DNA of 64,000 nt from assembly GCF_028283785.1 (NCBI RefSeq), contig NZ_JAPWKB010000014.1:372001-436000 (forward strand), given 5' to 3'. Below, in pieces: positions 32,723-41,796 of this stretch. The position numbers and the translations under genes were made by a program. Below the pieces are notes generated by a model, which worked only from the letters and a program-made list of their open reading frames with translations, made no database searches and had not been told where the DNA came from. Each line of letters opens with the position of its first letter. The first letter of the stretch is position 1. The stretch is from Paraburkholderia sp. GTDB lineage: Bacteria > Pseudomonadota > Gammaproteobacteria > Burkholderiales > Burkholderiaceae.

Positions 32723-34150
32723 CTAAGCCACCTGACTCGTGTGCGCGTGAATGGGCGCGGCGACGCTATCCGATCCACGCATCAACGGCAAACGCACGAT
32801 AAATTCCGCACCGGCGCGCGACGTGTCGCTAAACGCATCGACCGTGCCGCCATGCGCGAGCACGATATCGCGCACCACCGACAAGCCGATGCCCAGTCCT
32901 TTCTTGCACGAACGACCCGCTTGACCGCGTGAATACGGCTTGAAGATCGAAGGCAGATCTTCAACCGATATACCGACGCCGTCGTCACGCACGGTGATAT
33001 AGCAATGACGTCCCGCGCGCGTCGCGTGAATTTCGACCGTGCCATCCATCGACGAGTACTTCAACGCGTTGACCAGCAGATTCACGAACACTTGCGTGAG
33101 CTGGCTAAAGTCGCCTTGCAGATTCAGCGATTCGTCGGACGCATTGAATCGGATCGGCGCATGCATCGGCACGTTCGCATGCGCGACGTCGATACAGTGT
33201 GCGATCAGTTCGTTAAGCGCGACGCTTGCACAGCGCCGTTTCGCTGTCGTTTCCGCGCGCGATGCGAGGCTGCTTGGCGGCGCGTCGGATTCGTGGGTCG
33301 GCGTGTGGTCGGGCGCGATGAGCCGCTCGGCAAGTTGCGCAAGCAATGCGGTCTGGCGCGACAGCAACAACGCATAGCGCTGCAATTGCGGATCGTCCGC
33401 GTACTGTGTCGTCAGCAAGCGCGCCACCAGCGAAAGCGGCGTGATCGCATTACGCATCTCATGACCGATCAGCGGTGTCAGCGCACGTTGGGTCGCCATG
33501 CCGTCGTCGTTTGCTTCCGCGTTGGAGTGGGCATTGGCATTGACATTGCATGCGACCGGCGAATGCTTTTCCGCGCGCGATGAACGCACGGCACGCGGCG
33601 TCAGCACCGCGTCGTGCACGCGCTCGACATCGCGTGTCTGCTCGGCGCGTAACTGCGCGACGCAGTACGTGCATAAGCCGATTACCGGTCGATACGCGAG
33701 CCGTTCCTTGACCGATGCCTCGTAGTCGATCAGCGCGGTCCAGTCGGTCGAGCTGTCGCAGACGGCATCGCCGACCACGCGCAAGCCGTCGAAGCCGCGG
33801 CCCAATGCGTCGTCGATTGCGCGCGACCATAAGCCGACCGTCGCACCACTGTCGAAGGGCTTGTCGGGATTCGAATAGGTTTGCGCGCCGTCGAGTATCT
33901 GCAACTGTCCCGACGCGAGATAGTCGCGCAGCGCAGGTGCGCTGCGGACCAGCATATGCTGGGCTTTATCGACGCCGAGAACGACCGGCGCAACCCAGAT
34001 CGCAGCTTCGCGATTCGACAGTCCTGCATGCAGAAACTCGCCGGTGACGCTCAACAACTCGTCACGCGATTCGTAGAAGTGGCAAAGGTGCGTGCCCCAC
34101 TGCAAGGGACCGACATTAGCAAAGCCGCTATGGCGAGAGCCAGCGCTCAT
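32723..34150 (-). CDS. MEDS-domain sensor histidine kinase
   Basis: A 475-residue soluble kinase. The N-terminal 170 residues match the MEDS (DcmR-like) sensory domain (GTHLCHFYESRDELL, WVAPVVLGV, DALGRGFDGLRVVGD, CTYCVAQL), known from methylotroph regulators and proposed to bind hydrocarbon derivatives. A linker with Asn/Ala repeats follows, then a HisKA-like helix with His230 in GHEMRNAITPL and a HATPase with VNALKYSS, RDDGVGIS and GLGIGLSVV. ATG 34148-34150 is preceded by GGGGA, so the nine extra upstream codons are dropped. No response regulator adjoins it. It is divergent from the DUF2945 gene. Confidence 0.88.
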   Translation of the reverse strand: MSAGSRHSGFANVGPLQWGTHLCHFYESRDELLSVTGEFLHAGLSNREAAIWVAPVVLGVDKAQHMLVRSAPALRDYLASGQLQILDGAQTYSNPDKPFDSGATVGLWSRAIDDALGRGFDGLRVVGDAVCDSSTDWTALIDYEASVKERLAYRPVIGLCTYCVAQLRAEQTRDVERVHDAVLTPRAVRSSRAEKHSPVACNVNANAHSNAEANDDGMATQRALTPLIGHEMRNAITPLSLVARLLTTQYADDPQLQRYALLLSRQTALLAQLAERLIAPDHTPTHESDAPPSSLASRAETTAKRRCASVALNELIAHCIDVAHANVPMHAPIRFNASDESLNLQGDFSQLTQVFVNLLVNALKYSSMDGTVEIHATRAGRHCYITVRDDGVGISVEDLPSIFKPYSRGQAGRSCKKGLGIGLSVVRDIVLAHGGTVDAFSDTSRAGAEFIVRLPLMRGSDSVAAPIHAHTSQVA

Positions 34151-34497
34151 CGTTTCCCCGGTTCTATGTTTAAGCACTGAACGGACAACGCGCGACGCGT
34201 TGCGCTGTCAACGCCGGATACGGTGCGCTGTTCCGGTGGTGGTTCGGTCCCGTCTGCCAGCGGAAATCGATTTCAGGCTGGCCAACCCGTTGTGCGAATG
34301 TCCTTTTATTGGCGTCTTGCATCGGACTCGGCAAGACGTTCCAAGGTCGAGCCTCAAACGTACTTGACCACATACTGGGTAAGAATTGTCGTTTTCCCTA
34401 ACGGGTACGTTTCATGCGGGTGACTTTATTGTGTGCTTAAGAATCAGCGCTTTACCGTCGCGACGAGTGGAAGCGCTTCCTTAGTCAAGAGCGAAAC
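34151..34497. other. 347-base divergent regulatory region
   Basis: No gene. It holds the kinase promoter on one side and that of the DUF2945 gene on the other. Near the latter a TAAGAA hexamer (34438-34443) could be a -10 element, with the first LacI-type palindrome (34469-34480) about 25 bases downstream, i.e. in the leader. Confidence 0.45.
34469..34480. promoter_or_regulatory. LacI-family operator candidate O1
   Basis: GGAAGCGCTTCC, a perfect 12-bp palindrome 17 bases before the DUF2945 start. The same core recurs at 34781-34796. The CG-centred palindrome is the usual form for LacI-family operators, and a LacI regulator is encoded at 40590. Confidence 0.75.
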
Positions 34498-34707
34498 ATG
34501 GCTACGCATTTCAAACTGCACGACCCGGTCGAGTGGAACACGCCGCAAGGCATGACGACGGGAAAAATCGTGCGTGTCATCACCTCTCATACGACACTCG
34601 ACGGACACCCCGTCGCCGCATCGAAAGATGATCCGCATTACGAAGTAGAAAGCGACAAGAGCGGCAAGCACGCCGTTCATCGTGGCGACGCGCTAAAGCG
34701 TCGTTAA
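34498..34707 (+). CDS. DUF2945 family protein (Tudor-like, 69 aa)
   Basis: A 69-residue protein of the DUF2945 family (also called hypervirulence-associated protein, TUDOR domain). The typical opening F-x-x-x-D-P-V-E-W-N (FKLHDPVEWN), the central GKIVRVITS and the ending YEVESDKSGKHAVHRGDALK are clear. It is probably cytoplasmic, a small beta-barrel of unknown ligand. A LacI-type palindrome in its leader links it by inference to the sugar operon behind it, although a physiological connection is not obvious. Start ATG 34498. Confidence 0.88.
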   Translation: MATHFKLHDPVEWNTPQGMTTGKIVRVITSHTTLDGHPVAASKDDPHYEVESDKSGKHAVHRGDALKRR

Positions 34708-34780
34708 TCCGCACACGTCTTCTCCAGACAAACCCGTATTGCTGCCGCAAGAGCGCGGCTGATACTGTGCGCAGGTCATT

Positions 34781-34796
34781 GTGGAAGCGCTTCCAC
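34781..34796. promoter_or_regulatory. LacI-family operator candidate O2 of the beta-glucosidase operon
   Basis: GTGGAAGCGCTTCCAC, a perfect 16-bp palindrome 34 bases before the GH1 start codon. A possible promoter lies just upstream (TTGCTG at 34739-34744 and GATACT at 34761-34766), so the operator would cover the early transcribed region. Its centre is 314 bp from that of O1, close to 30 helical turns. Confidence 0.82.
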
Positions 34797-34830
34797 TCAC
34801 CCGGTTCAACGACCTCGCGCAGGAGAATCC

Positions 34831-36234
34831 GTGGCACACGACGCAGCTTTCTCTTCCAGCCATTCCTCTTTCGATCCCTCATCCGAAGCGTTGACGCCGC
34901 CAGGCGACTCATCGCTATGGCGCAAAGACTTCCTGCTCGGCGCAGCGACCGCGGCGTATCAGATCGAAGGTGCGGCCACGGAAGACGGCCGGCTCGCATC
35001 GATCTGGGACACGTTCTCCGCGATTCCCGGCAAGGTGCTGGCGGGTGACACCGGTGCGGTCGCGTGCGATCACTATCATCGATGGGAAAGCGATCTCGAT
35101 CTGCTGACGTCCCTCAACTTCGAAGCGTACCGGCTGTCGATTGCGTGGCCGCGTGTGATGGACGAAGCAGGGCGGCCGAACCGGAAAGGACTCGATTTTT
35201 ACAAGCGTCTGCTAGGCACGCTGAAAGACAAAGGCCTGCAAACGTTCGTCACGCTGTATCACTGGGACTTGCCGCAGCATCTCGAAGATCGCGGCGGCTG
35301 GTTGAATCGCGATATCGTGTATCGCTTTGCCGATTACGCCGACCTGATGAGCCGCGAACTCGCGGGCCACGTCGATGCATGGGCGACCTTGAACGAGCCG
35401 TGGTGTTCCGCGTTTCTCGGTTACGGCAATGGTCATCATGCGCCCGGACTCGCCGACGGCCGCTTTGCGACGCAAGCAATGCATCATCTATTGCTGGCGC
35501 ATGGCATGGCCGTGCCGGTCTTGCGCGCGAACGACCCGGCTTCTAAAAAGGGCATCGTCGCGAACATCGGCCGGGGTTCGGCGAACTCGTCGAGTGCCGC
35601 CGATGGGCGCGCCGCGCATCTGTTCGAAGTGCAGCATAACGCGTGGGTGCTCGATCCTTTGCTCAAGGGCGAGTATCCGCAAGACTTGTGGCACTTGTGG
35701 CCGGGCACCGAACCGCTGGTGCTCGAAGGCGATCCGAAAACCATTGCCGCACCACTCGATTTTCTGGGGATCAATTACTATTTCCGCACCAACGTCGAAA
35801 GCGACGGCGGGCATGGGATGGTCGAAGTGCCGCTCGAAGGCGTCGAGCGTACCCAGATGGGATGGGAAGTGTATCCGGACGGTTTGCGCGACCTGCTGAT
35901 CGGTTTTAACCGTACCTATCCGAACCTGCCGCCGATCTACATCACCGAAAACGGCATGGCGTCGGACGATCAGGTGATCGACGGGCAGGTGAACGATCTG
36001 CAGCGCATTGCGTTTCTGAAACGCCACTTCGCCGCTGTCGATGCGGCGATCAAGGAAGGCGTGGATATTCGCGGCTATTTCGTGTGGTCGCTGATGGACA
36101 ACTTCGAATGGGCGTTCGGCTATGAACGCCGCTTCGGTGTCGTGCATGTCGATTACGACACGCAACGACGCACGCCCAAACGCAGTGCGCAACTGATCGC
36201 GAAGTTCCTGAGCGAGCGTGCGGCGAAGGCTTGA
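34831..36234 (+). CDS. GH1 beta-glucosidase
   Basis: A 467-residue family 1 glycoside hydrolase, normal length. The acid/base Glu189 lies in TLNEPW and the nucleophile Glu373 in YITENGMASDD; the N-terminal block FLLGAATAAYQIEGA is the second family signature. No signal peptide is present, so it acts in the cytoplasm on imported beta-glucosides such as cellobiose. Start GTG 34831 has AGGAG six bases upstream. It heads an operon with a complete ABC importer and a LacI regulator. Exact sugar preference (glucoside, galactoside, fucoside) is not visible. Confidence 0.94.
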   Translation: MAHDAAFSSSHSSFDPSSEALTPPGDSSLWRKDFLLGAATAAYQIEGAATEDGRLASIWDTFSAIPGKVLAGDTGAVACDHYHRWESDLDLLTSLNFEAYRLSIAWPRVMDEAGRPNRKGLDFYKRLLGTLKDKGLQTFVTLYHWDLPQHLEDRGGWLNRDIVYRFADYADLMSRELAGHVDAWATLNEPWCSAFLGYGNGHHAPGLADGRFATQAMHHLLLAHGMAVPVLRANDPASKKGIVANIGRGSANSSSAADGRAAHLFEVQHNAWVLDPLLKGEYPQDLWHLWPGTEPLVLEGDPKTIAAPLDFLGINYYFRTNVESDGGHGMVEVPLEGVERTQMGWEVYPDGLRDLLIGFNRTYPNLPPIYITENGMASDDQVIDGQVNDLQRIAFLKRHFAAVDAAIKEGVDIRGYFVWSLMDNFEWAFGYERRFGVVHVDYDTQRRTPKRSAQLIAKFLSERAAKA

Positions 36235-36295
36235 ATCTGTTTAGCTGATTTGCATTCGACTTGCCAACACGGGCGAAAAGCCTGGAGGAGACGGG

Positions 36296-37537
36296 ATGAA
36301 CAGCAGAAGAAAGCTGGCGTTGAGCGGTATCGCGATTGCTCTTGCGCTGAACGGCATCATCGCCCACGCCGAACCGTTGAAGGCCAACGTGATTCACTGG
36401 TGGACGTCGGGCGGCGAGTCCGCGGCGATTCGCCAGTTCGCGGACGCTTACGACAAGGCCGGCGGTCAATGGGTCGATAACGCCGTGGCCGGTGCCGATC
36501 AGGCGCGCGCCACTGCGATCAACCGTATCGTCGGCGGCGATCCGCCCACTGCTGCGCAGTTCAATACGTCGAAGCAGTTTCACGATCTGATCGATCAAGG
36601 CTTGCTCAATAACGTCGATGCGGTCGCTGCGAAAGAAAACTGGAACGGCATTTTCCCGCCGTCGATTCTCGATAGCATCAAGGTCAACGGACACTTCTAT
36701 GCAGCGCCGGTCGATATACATATGCCGGCCTGGTACTTTTATTCAAAGCCCGCATTCCAGAAGGCCGGCATTGCGGGCGAGCCTAAAGACTTTAGCGAGT
36801 TTGTCGGCGATCTCGACAAGCTGAAGAAAGCCGGTGTGATTCCACTGGCGCTAGGCGGACAGCCGTGGCAAGAGAAAATCACGTTCGACGCGGTGTTTGC
36901 CGATGTCGGTGGACCGGACCTGTATCTGAAGGTCTATCGTGACCGGGATGCGAATGCCGTGAAGTCCGACGCTTTCAGGAAAGTACTCGCGTCGTTCAAG
37001 AAGCTGCATGACTACGTTGACCCGGGTTCGCCGAATCGCAACTGGAACGATGCGACCGCTTTAGTGATTTCCGGCAAGGCGGGCGTGCAGATTATGGGCG
37101 ATTGGGCCAAGGGCGAATTCTCGGCCGCGAAGCAGAGCGCCGGCAAGGATTTCGGTTGCTTCCCCGGCTTCGGTCCGCACTCGCCGTATCTGGTCGCGGG
37201 TGACGTATTCGTGTTTCCGAAAACCGACAACGCAAACGCGATCAAGGCGCAAAACCTGTTGGCCACGGTGATGACGTCGCCTGCCGCACAAGTGGCATTC
37301 AGCGCGAGAAAAGGCTCGATTCCGATTCGGCCGGATGTCGACGATTCGAGTCTCGACATGTGTGCCAAAGCGGGCATTGCGATTATGAAAGACAAGTCGC
37401 GCCAATTGCCGAATCCGGAAATGCTGGTGTCGCCCGACGTGCAAGGCGCACTCACCGACGTCATCACTAACTTCTGGAACAAGAACCAGTCGGTCGACGA
37501 CGCGCAAAAGGCTTTTGCCGGCGCGCTCAAGGGCTGA
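36296..37537 (+). CDS. Sugar ABC transporter, periplasmic binding protein
   Basis: A 413-residue family 1 extracellular sugar-binding protein. Residues 1-25 form a signal peptide (ending AHA). The mature start LKANVIHWWTSGGESAAIRQFADAY closely resembles glucose/mannose-binding proteins such as Pseudomonas GtsA. Start ATG 36296 has GGAGGAG upstream. The gene lies between the GH1 enzyme and two permeases, so cellobiose or another glucoside (or glucose released from it) is the probable ligand; the homology alone would suggest glucose. Confidence 0.92.
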   Translation: MNSRRKLALSGIAIALALNGIIAHAEPLKANVIHWWTSGGESAAIRQFADAYDKAGGQWVDNAVAGADQARATAINRIVGGDPPTAAQFNTSKQFHDLIDQGLLNNVDAVAAKENWNGIFPPSILDSIKVNGHFYAAPVDIHMPAWYFYSKPAFQKAGIAGEPKDFSEFVGDLDKLKKAGVIPLALGGQPWQEKITFDAVFADVGGPDLYLKVYRDRDANAVKSDAFRKVLASFKKLHDYVDPGSPNRNWNDATALVISGKAGVQIMGDWAKGEFSAAKQSAGKDFGCFPGFGPHSPYLVAGDVFVFPKTDNANAIKAQNLLATVMTSPAAQVAFSARKGSIPIRPDVDDSSLDMCAKAGIAIMKDKSRQLPNPEMLVSPDVQGALTDVITNFWNKNQSVDDAQKAFAGALKG

Positions 37538-37545
37538 GTACCGAC

Positions 37546-38508
37546 ATGGGCGCGCTCAAATCATCCGTGCTGCATCGACCGGCTCATGCTTCCGCCGGCG
37601 CGCCGGTTGCGAAGCGGCGCGCCCGGCCTTTGCGCAAGCGTGCATCGTTGGCGGTGTGGATTGCATTACTGCCGATGATCGTCACCGTGCTGTTCGCCTA
37701 TCTCGGCACGATGATTTGGACCGCCCGCGTGTCGTTCAGCAATTCGCGAACCTTTCCGTCGAGCGATTTCGTCGGGTTTGCGCAGTACGTCAGGCTGTTT
37801 CATAACGACCGCTGGTTGCTGTCGCTGCAAAACATCGTGGTGTACGGCGCGTGCTTTATCGTCGCGTGTCTGGTGATCGGCTTGCTGCTCGCAATTTTTA
37901 TCGATCAGCGCGTGATGGCCGAAGGTGTGTTGCGCACGGTGTTTCTCTATCCGTATGCGATGTCGTTCGTCGCGACCGGACTCGTGTGGCAATGGATCCT
38001 CAATCCTGAACTCGGCGCGCAAGCGGTATTGCACAGGATCGGACTGACCAACGTGCATCTGGACTGGATCGTCGATCAGGATCGGGTCATTTACACCGTT
38101 GTCATTGCAACCGTCTGGCAGGCATCGGGACTCGTGATGGCGCTGCTGCTCGCCGGCTTGCGCGGTATCGACGACGAGTTGTGGAAGGCGGCGCGTATCG
38201 ACGGTATTCCGCGTTGGCGGGTGTACGCGAGCATCGTCGTGCCGATGCTCGGGCCGTCGATGTCCACCGCGTTCGTGTTGCTGTTCGTGATGGTCGTGAA
38301 GCTGTACGACGCGGTCGTCGCGATGACGCAAGGCGGTCCTGGCACCGCGAGCGAAGTGCCCGCGAAATTCATCATGGATTATCTGTTCGGTCGCGCGAAC
38401 ATTGGGCTTGCATCGGCCGCGTCGATTGTGTTGCTGACTACGGTGCTGGCGATTCTCGCGCCGTTCTTCTACGCGCGCAGTCGCGCGGCTTTGCGAAAGG
38501 ACGTCTGA
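37546..38508 (+). CDS. Sugar ABC transporter permease 1 (MalF type)
   Basis: A 320-residue inner-membrane permease with six hydrophobic segments after a 35-residue basic N-terminus. The cytoplasmic EAA-type loop LWKAARIDGIPRWRVYASIVVPMLGPS is present around residues 216-242. It starts nine bases after the binding-protein stop and its TGA overlaps the next ATG by one base, so translation of both permeases is coupled. Confidence 0.92.
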   Translation: MGALKSSVLHRPAHASAGAPVAKRRARPLRKRASLAVWIALLPMIVTVLFAYLGTMIWTARVSFSNSRTFPSSDFVGFAQYVRLFHNDRWLLSLQNIVVYGACFIVACLVIGLLLAIFIDQRVMAEGVLRTVFLYPYAMSFVATGLVWQWILNPELGAQAVLHRIGLTNVHLDWIVDQDRVIYTVVIATVWQASGLVMALLLAGLRGIDDELWKAARIDGIPRWRVYASIVVPMLGPSMSTAFVLLFVMVVKLYDAVVAMTQGGPGTASEVPAKFIMDYLFGRANIGLASAASIVLLTTVLAILAPFFYARSRAALRKDV

Positions 38509-39410
38509 TGAGCACGCTCGATCCCGCCGCGCTGACGCGCCCGCACCGAAGAAAGCCGAAGCGCATGACGCCGGCACGGCTCGGCGTCTATGGCTTTCTG
38601 ATTATCTCGGCGCTGTTTTTTCTGCTGCCCTTGTATGTGATGCTGATTACGTCGGTCAAACCGATGGCGGAAATCCGGCTGGGCAATCTGCTTGCGTGGC
38701 CCGCGCATCTGACGCTGGAACCGTGGAGCGTCGCATGGCAATCCGCGTGTACCGGACTCGATTGCAACGGCATTCGTGTTGGATTCTGGAACTCGGTGCG
38801 TATCGTCGTGCCGAGTACGGTGCTGTCTATCCTGATCGGGGCGGTCAACGGTTATGCGTTGTCGTTCTGGCGTCCGCGTGGTGCGGGCTGGCTATTCGGC
38901 GTGCTGCTGATGGGCGCGTTCATTCCGGTGCAGGTGATGGTGTATCCGCTGGTTCGCGTGCTGGCCAGTGTTCACCTGTTCAGTTCACTGCCGGGCATCG
39001 TGGCGATCCACACGATCTTCGGCATGCCGATCATGACGCTGCTGTTTCGCAATTACTACGCGAGTATTCCGCTCGAACTGTTCAAGGCCGCGCGCATCGA
39101 CGGCGGCGGATTCTGGCGCATTTTCATTCAGCTGATGTTGCCGATGTCCACGCCGATCATCGTCGTCGCGGTGATCATGCAAGTGACCGGAATCTGGAAC
39201 GACTTCATTTTAGGGCTTGTTTTTGCGGGTACGAAGAACCTGCCGATGACGGTTCAGCTCAACAACATCATCAACACGACTACCGGCGAGCGGCTTTACA
39301 ACGTCAATATGGCGGCGACGATACTCACGTCGATGGTGCCGCTTGCGATCTACTTCATCTCGGGCCGCTGGTTCGTTCGCGGCATTGCTTCCGGCGCAGT
39401 CAAAGGCTAG
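38508..39410 (+). CDS. Sugar ABC transporter permease 2 (MalG type)
   Basis: A 300-residue permease with six membrane segments; the EAA loop is LFKAARIDGGGFWRIFIQLMLPMS (about residues 189-212). Start ATG 38508 shares one base with the stop of permease 1. The longer frame back to 38181 is a shadow of permease 1. It ends four bases before the ATPase gene. Together with permease 1 it forms the heterodimeric channel. Confidence 0.92.
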   Translation: MSTLDPAALTRPHRRKPKRMTPARLGVYGFLIISALFFLLPLYVMLITSVKPMAEIRLGNLLAWPAHLTLEPWSVAWQSACTGLDCNGIRVGFWNSVRIVVPSTVLSILIGAVNGYALSFWRPRGAGWLFGVLLMGAFIPVQVMVYPLVRVLASVHLFSSLPGIVAIHTIFGMPIMTLLFRNYYASIPLELFKAARIDGGGFWRIFIQLMLPMSTPIIVVAVIMQVTGIWNDFILGLVFAGTKNLPMTVQLNNIINTTTGERLYNVNMAATILTSMVPLAIYFISGRWFVRGIASGAVKG

Positions 39411-39413
39411 CTC

Positions 39414-40556
39414 ATGTCTACCGCTACCGCATCCAGTGTGTCTTACCCGCCGCGCGCGAACGTCGCGGTTCGCGATCTGAAGATCGAGCTTGGCGCGAAT
39501 ACGGTGATCGATGCACTCGACCTCGGCGTGCGTGCGGGCGAGTTCGTCGTGCTGCTCGGCCCGTCCGGTTGCGGCAAGTCGACGTTGCTGCACAGCATCG
39601 CGGGCCTGATCGACGTGAGCGCGGGCAGCATCGAGATCGGCGGCGAGGATATGACGTGGGCCGACCCGAAAGATCGCCGGATAGCGCTTGTTTTCCAATC
39701 GTATGCGCTGTATCCGACCATGAGCGTCGAGCGCAACCTGTCGTTTGCATTGCGGATCAATGGCACGCCGAAAGCGGAAATCGAGCGGCGCGTGGCGCGT
39801 GCATCGGAGATGCTGCAACTCGGGCCGCTACTCAAGCGCAAGCCGTCGCAACTGTCGGGTGGACAACGGCAACGGGTTGCAATCGGACGCGCGATCGTTC
39901 GCGAGGCCGACGTATTTCTGTTCGACGAACCGCTGTCGAATCTCGATGCCAAACTGCGCACCGAATTGCGCCGCGAGTTGAAGCAACTGCATCAGCGCCT
40001 TGGCGCAACGATGATCTATGTCACACACGATCAGGTCGAAGCAATGACGCTCGCCACGCGAATGGCCGTCATGCGGCACGGCGTGATCCATCAGTTCGGC
40101 ACGCCCGCCGAAGTCTATGCACGGCCGGCGAATCTTTTTGTCGCAAGTTTTCTCGGCTCGCCTGCGATGAATTTATTGCACGGTCAGATTCACCGGCTGG
40201 GCGATGATGTGCGCTTGCGAACACCGTATCTCGACCTCGACGTGTCACGCTATGCCTTTGCGAAATCGCCTGACGAAAAGCACGCGTGCGTGCTCGGTAT
40301 CCGGCCGGAAGATGTGAAACTCGTCGCGACCGGTTCGGAGGAGGGCGCGACTGCACTGACGAATAGTCAGCAAGGGGTGGTGTCGCTCGTCGAACCGATG
40401 GGTAATCATCAGGTCGTGTGGATCGATTTCCAAGGCACGCAGATTGCGGCGGTCGATCAGCATAAGACCGCGATCGCCGCAGGCGATTTCGTCAGATTTA
40501 CGCTGGACGTCGCGCATATTTCGGTATTCGACGAGGCGAGCGGTGCGCGCTTGTGA
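39414..40556 (+). CDS. Sugar ABC transporter ATPase (UgpC/MsmK type)
   Basis: A 380-residue ATPase of the multi-sugar type. Walker A GPSGCGKST (about 49-57), signature LSGGQRQR, Walker B VFLFDEPLSN and the switch His in VTHDQ are intact, followed by a C-terminal MOP/OB-fold regulatory domain with GIRPEDVKL. It closes the importer encoded by the two preceding permease genes. The LacI gene follows after 33 bases. Confidence 0.93.
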   Translation: MSTATASSVSYPPRANVAVRDLKIELGANTVIDALDLGVRAGEFVVLLGPSGCGKSTLLHSIAGLIDVSAGSIEIGGEDMTWADPKDRRIALVFQSYALYPTMSVERNLSFALRINGTPKAEIERRVARASEMLQLGPLLKRKPSQLSGGQRQRVAIGRAIVREADVFLFDEPLSNLDAKLRTELRRELKQLHQRLGATMIYVTHDQVEAMTLATRMAVMRHGVIHQFGTPAEVYARPANLFVASFLGSPAMNLLHGQIHRLGDDVRLRTPYLDLDVSRYAFAKSPDEKHACVLGIRPEDVKLVATGSEEGATALTNSQQGVVSLVEPMGNHQVVWIDFQGTQIAAVDQHKTAIAAGDFVRFTLDVAHISVFDEASGARL

Positions 40557-40589
40557 TGATCGGGAACGGGCTGCAATGCAGGAGAACAC

Positions 40590-41618
40590 GTGGCAACACT
40601 CAAGGACGTAGCGACACTAGCGGGCGTCGGATTATCGACGGCATCGCGTGCGATCTCCGGCAAAGGACCGGTTTCCGCCGACGCGGCCGCGCGCGTGCAA
40701 GCCGCCATCGAAGCGCTGAATTTCAGGCCCTCGTCGATCGGCCGTGCGATGGCCACGCAATCGCTCGGCATTATCGGACTGTTCGTGCCGACCTTTTTCG
40801 GCTCGTATTACGGCACGATCCTGAAGCAGACCGACACCGAATTGCGCGCGGTGCATCGTCATCTGGTGGTCGCAACCGGTCTGGGCGAATCGTCGCCGCG
40901 CGAGCAGGCGATCGAAGCCGTGCGTTTCCTGATCGGTCGCGATTGCGATGGCGTGGTCGTCATCAGTCACGACCTGCATGACGACGATCTCGACATGCTG
41001 CACCGTTTGCATCCGAAGATGGCGTTCCTGAATCGCGCGTTCGATCACCTACCCGAAGCATCGTTTTGCGCAGACCATCGACGCGGCGGTGAACTCGCCG
41101 CGCGCACCTTGCTCGATCACGGACATCGGGAAATTGCCGTTATTTCAGGGCCTTTTACCGCTTCGGACAATCGCGCGCGGCTCGACGGTTTCTTTGCTGA
41201 ACTCGACCGGAACGGCATTGCGCGCGATGCGGTCGCGCTGATCGAATCCGACTTTTCGCCGGAAGGCGGCTATGCGGCGACACAACGGCTGCTCGATAGC
41301 GGACGCCGTTTTACCGGCCTTTTTTGCGCGAACGATACGATGGCGGTCAGTGCGTTGGCGCGCTTCCAGCAAGCCGGCATTTCGGTTCCCGACGACGTGT
41401 CCGTGATCGGCTACGACGACGATTATTCGGCGGCCTACGCGGCGCCCGCGCTCACCTCCGTGCATATTCCGACGCTGGAGTTGACGCAGAACGCAGTGCG
41501 CTGGCTCGTGAATCAGTGCTACGGCACGTCGAACGATATCTTCCGCGAGTTTCCCGTCACGGTGACGATGCGTGCGTCGGTCGCGCGGGTGCGAACGAAG
41601 GGCAAGCGCGTCGGCTGA
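40590..41618 (+). CDS. LacI-family transcriptional repressor of the beta-glucoside operon
   Basis: A 342-residue LacI regulator. The N-terminal helix-turn-helix TLKDVATLAGVGLSTASRAISG and the hinge helix SIGRAMATQSLG are clear; the rest is a periplasmic-binding-like sugar domain with the usual DVSVIGYDD segment. Start GTG 40590 has GGAGA four bases upstream. As the last gene of the operon it most likely binds the GGAAGCGCTTCC sites at 34469 and 34781, which would give negative autoregulation. The inducer is presumably the imported glucoside or a product. Confidence 0.9.
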   Translation: MATLKDVATLAGVGLSTASRAISGKGPVSADAAARVQAAIEALNFRPSSIGRAMATQSLGIIGLFVPTFFGSYYGTILKQTDTELRAVHRHLVVATGLGESSPREQAIEAVRFLIGRDCDGVVVISHDLHDDDLDMLHRLHPKMAFLNRAFDHLPEASFCADHRRGGELAARTLLDHGHREIAVISGPFTASDNRARLDGFFAELDRNGIARDAVALIESDFSPEGGYAATQRLLDSGRRFTGLFCANDTMAVSALARFQQAGISVPDDVSVIGYDDDYSAAYAAPALTSVHIPTLELTQNAVRWLVNQCYGTSNDIFREFPVTVTMRASVARVRTKGKRVG

Positions 41619-41706
41619 CGCGTCTTTACGCCATCGATACCTTACGGTATTACTATTAACCCAGTGCCGGCCGGGTTATCACCAGTTCATCGCAGTGCGT
41701 GTCTGT

Positions 41707-41721
41707 AATAGTCTGTCTATT
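41707..41721. promoter_or_regulatory. ATAG-N5-CTAT operator candidate upstream of the semialdehyde dehydrogenase
   Basis: AATAG-TCTGT-CTATT, a perfect inverted repeat with 5-base spacer, 75 bases before the dehydrogenase start. Three further copies of the ATAG-N5-CTAT core lie in the divergent region at 46.2-46.4 kb. Proposed target of the GntR regulator at 43609. Confidence 0.75.
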
Positions 41722-41796
41722 TGCGGCTATTCTGACGCGAGGCTTCGGCGCGACATTCGTTGGCGCGGCGCTCGCGCGATCACTGGAGAGAACACT

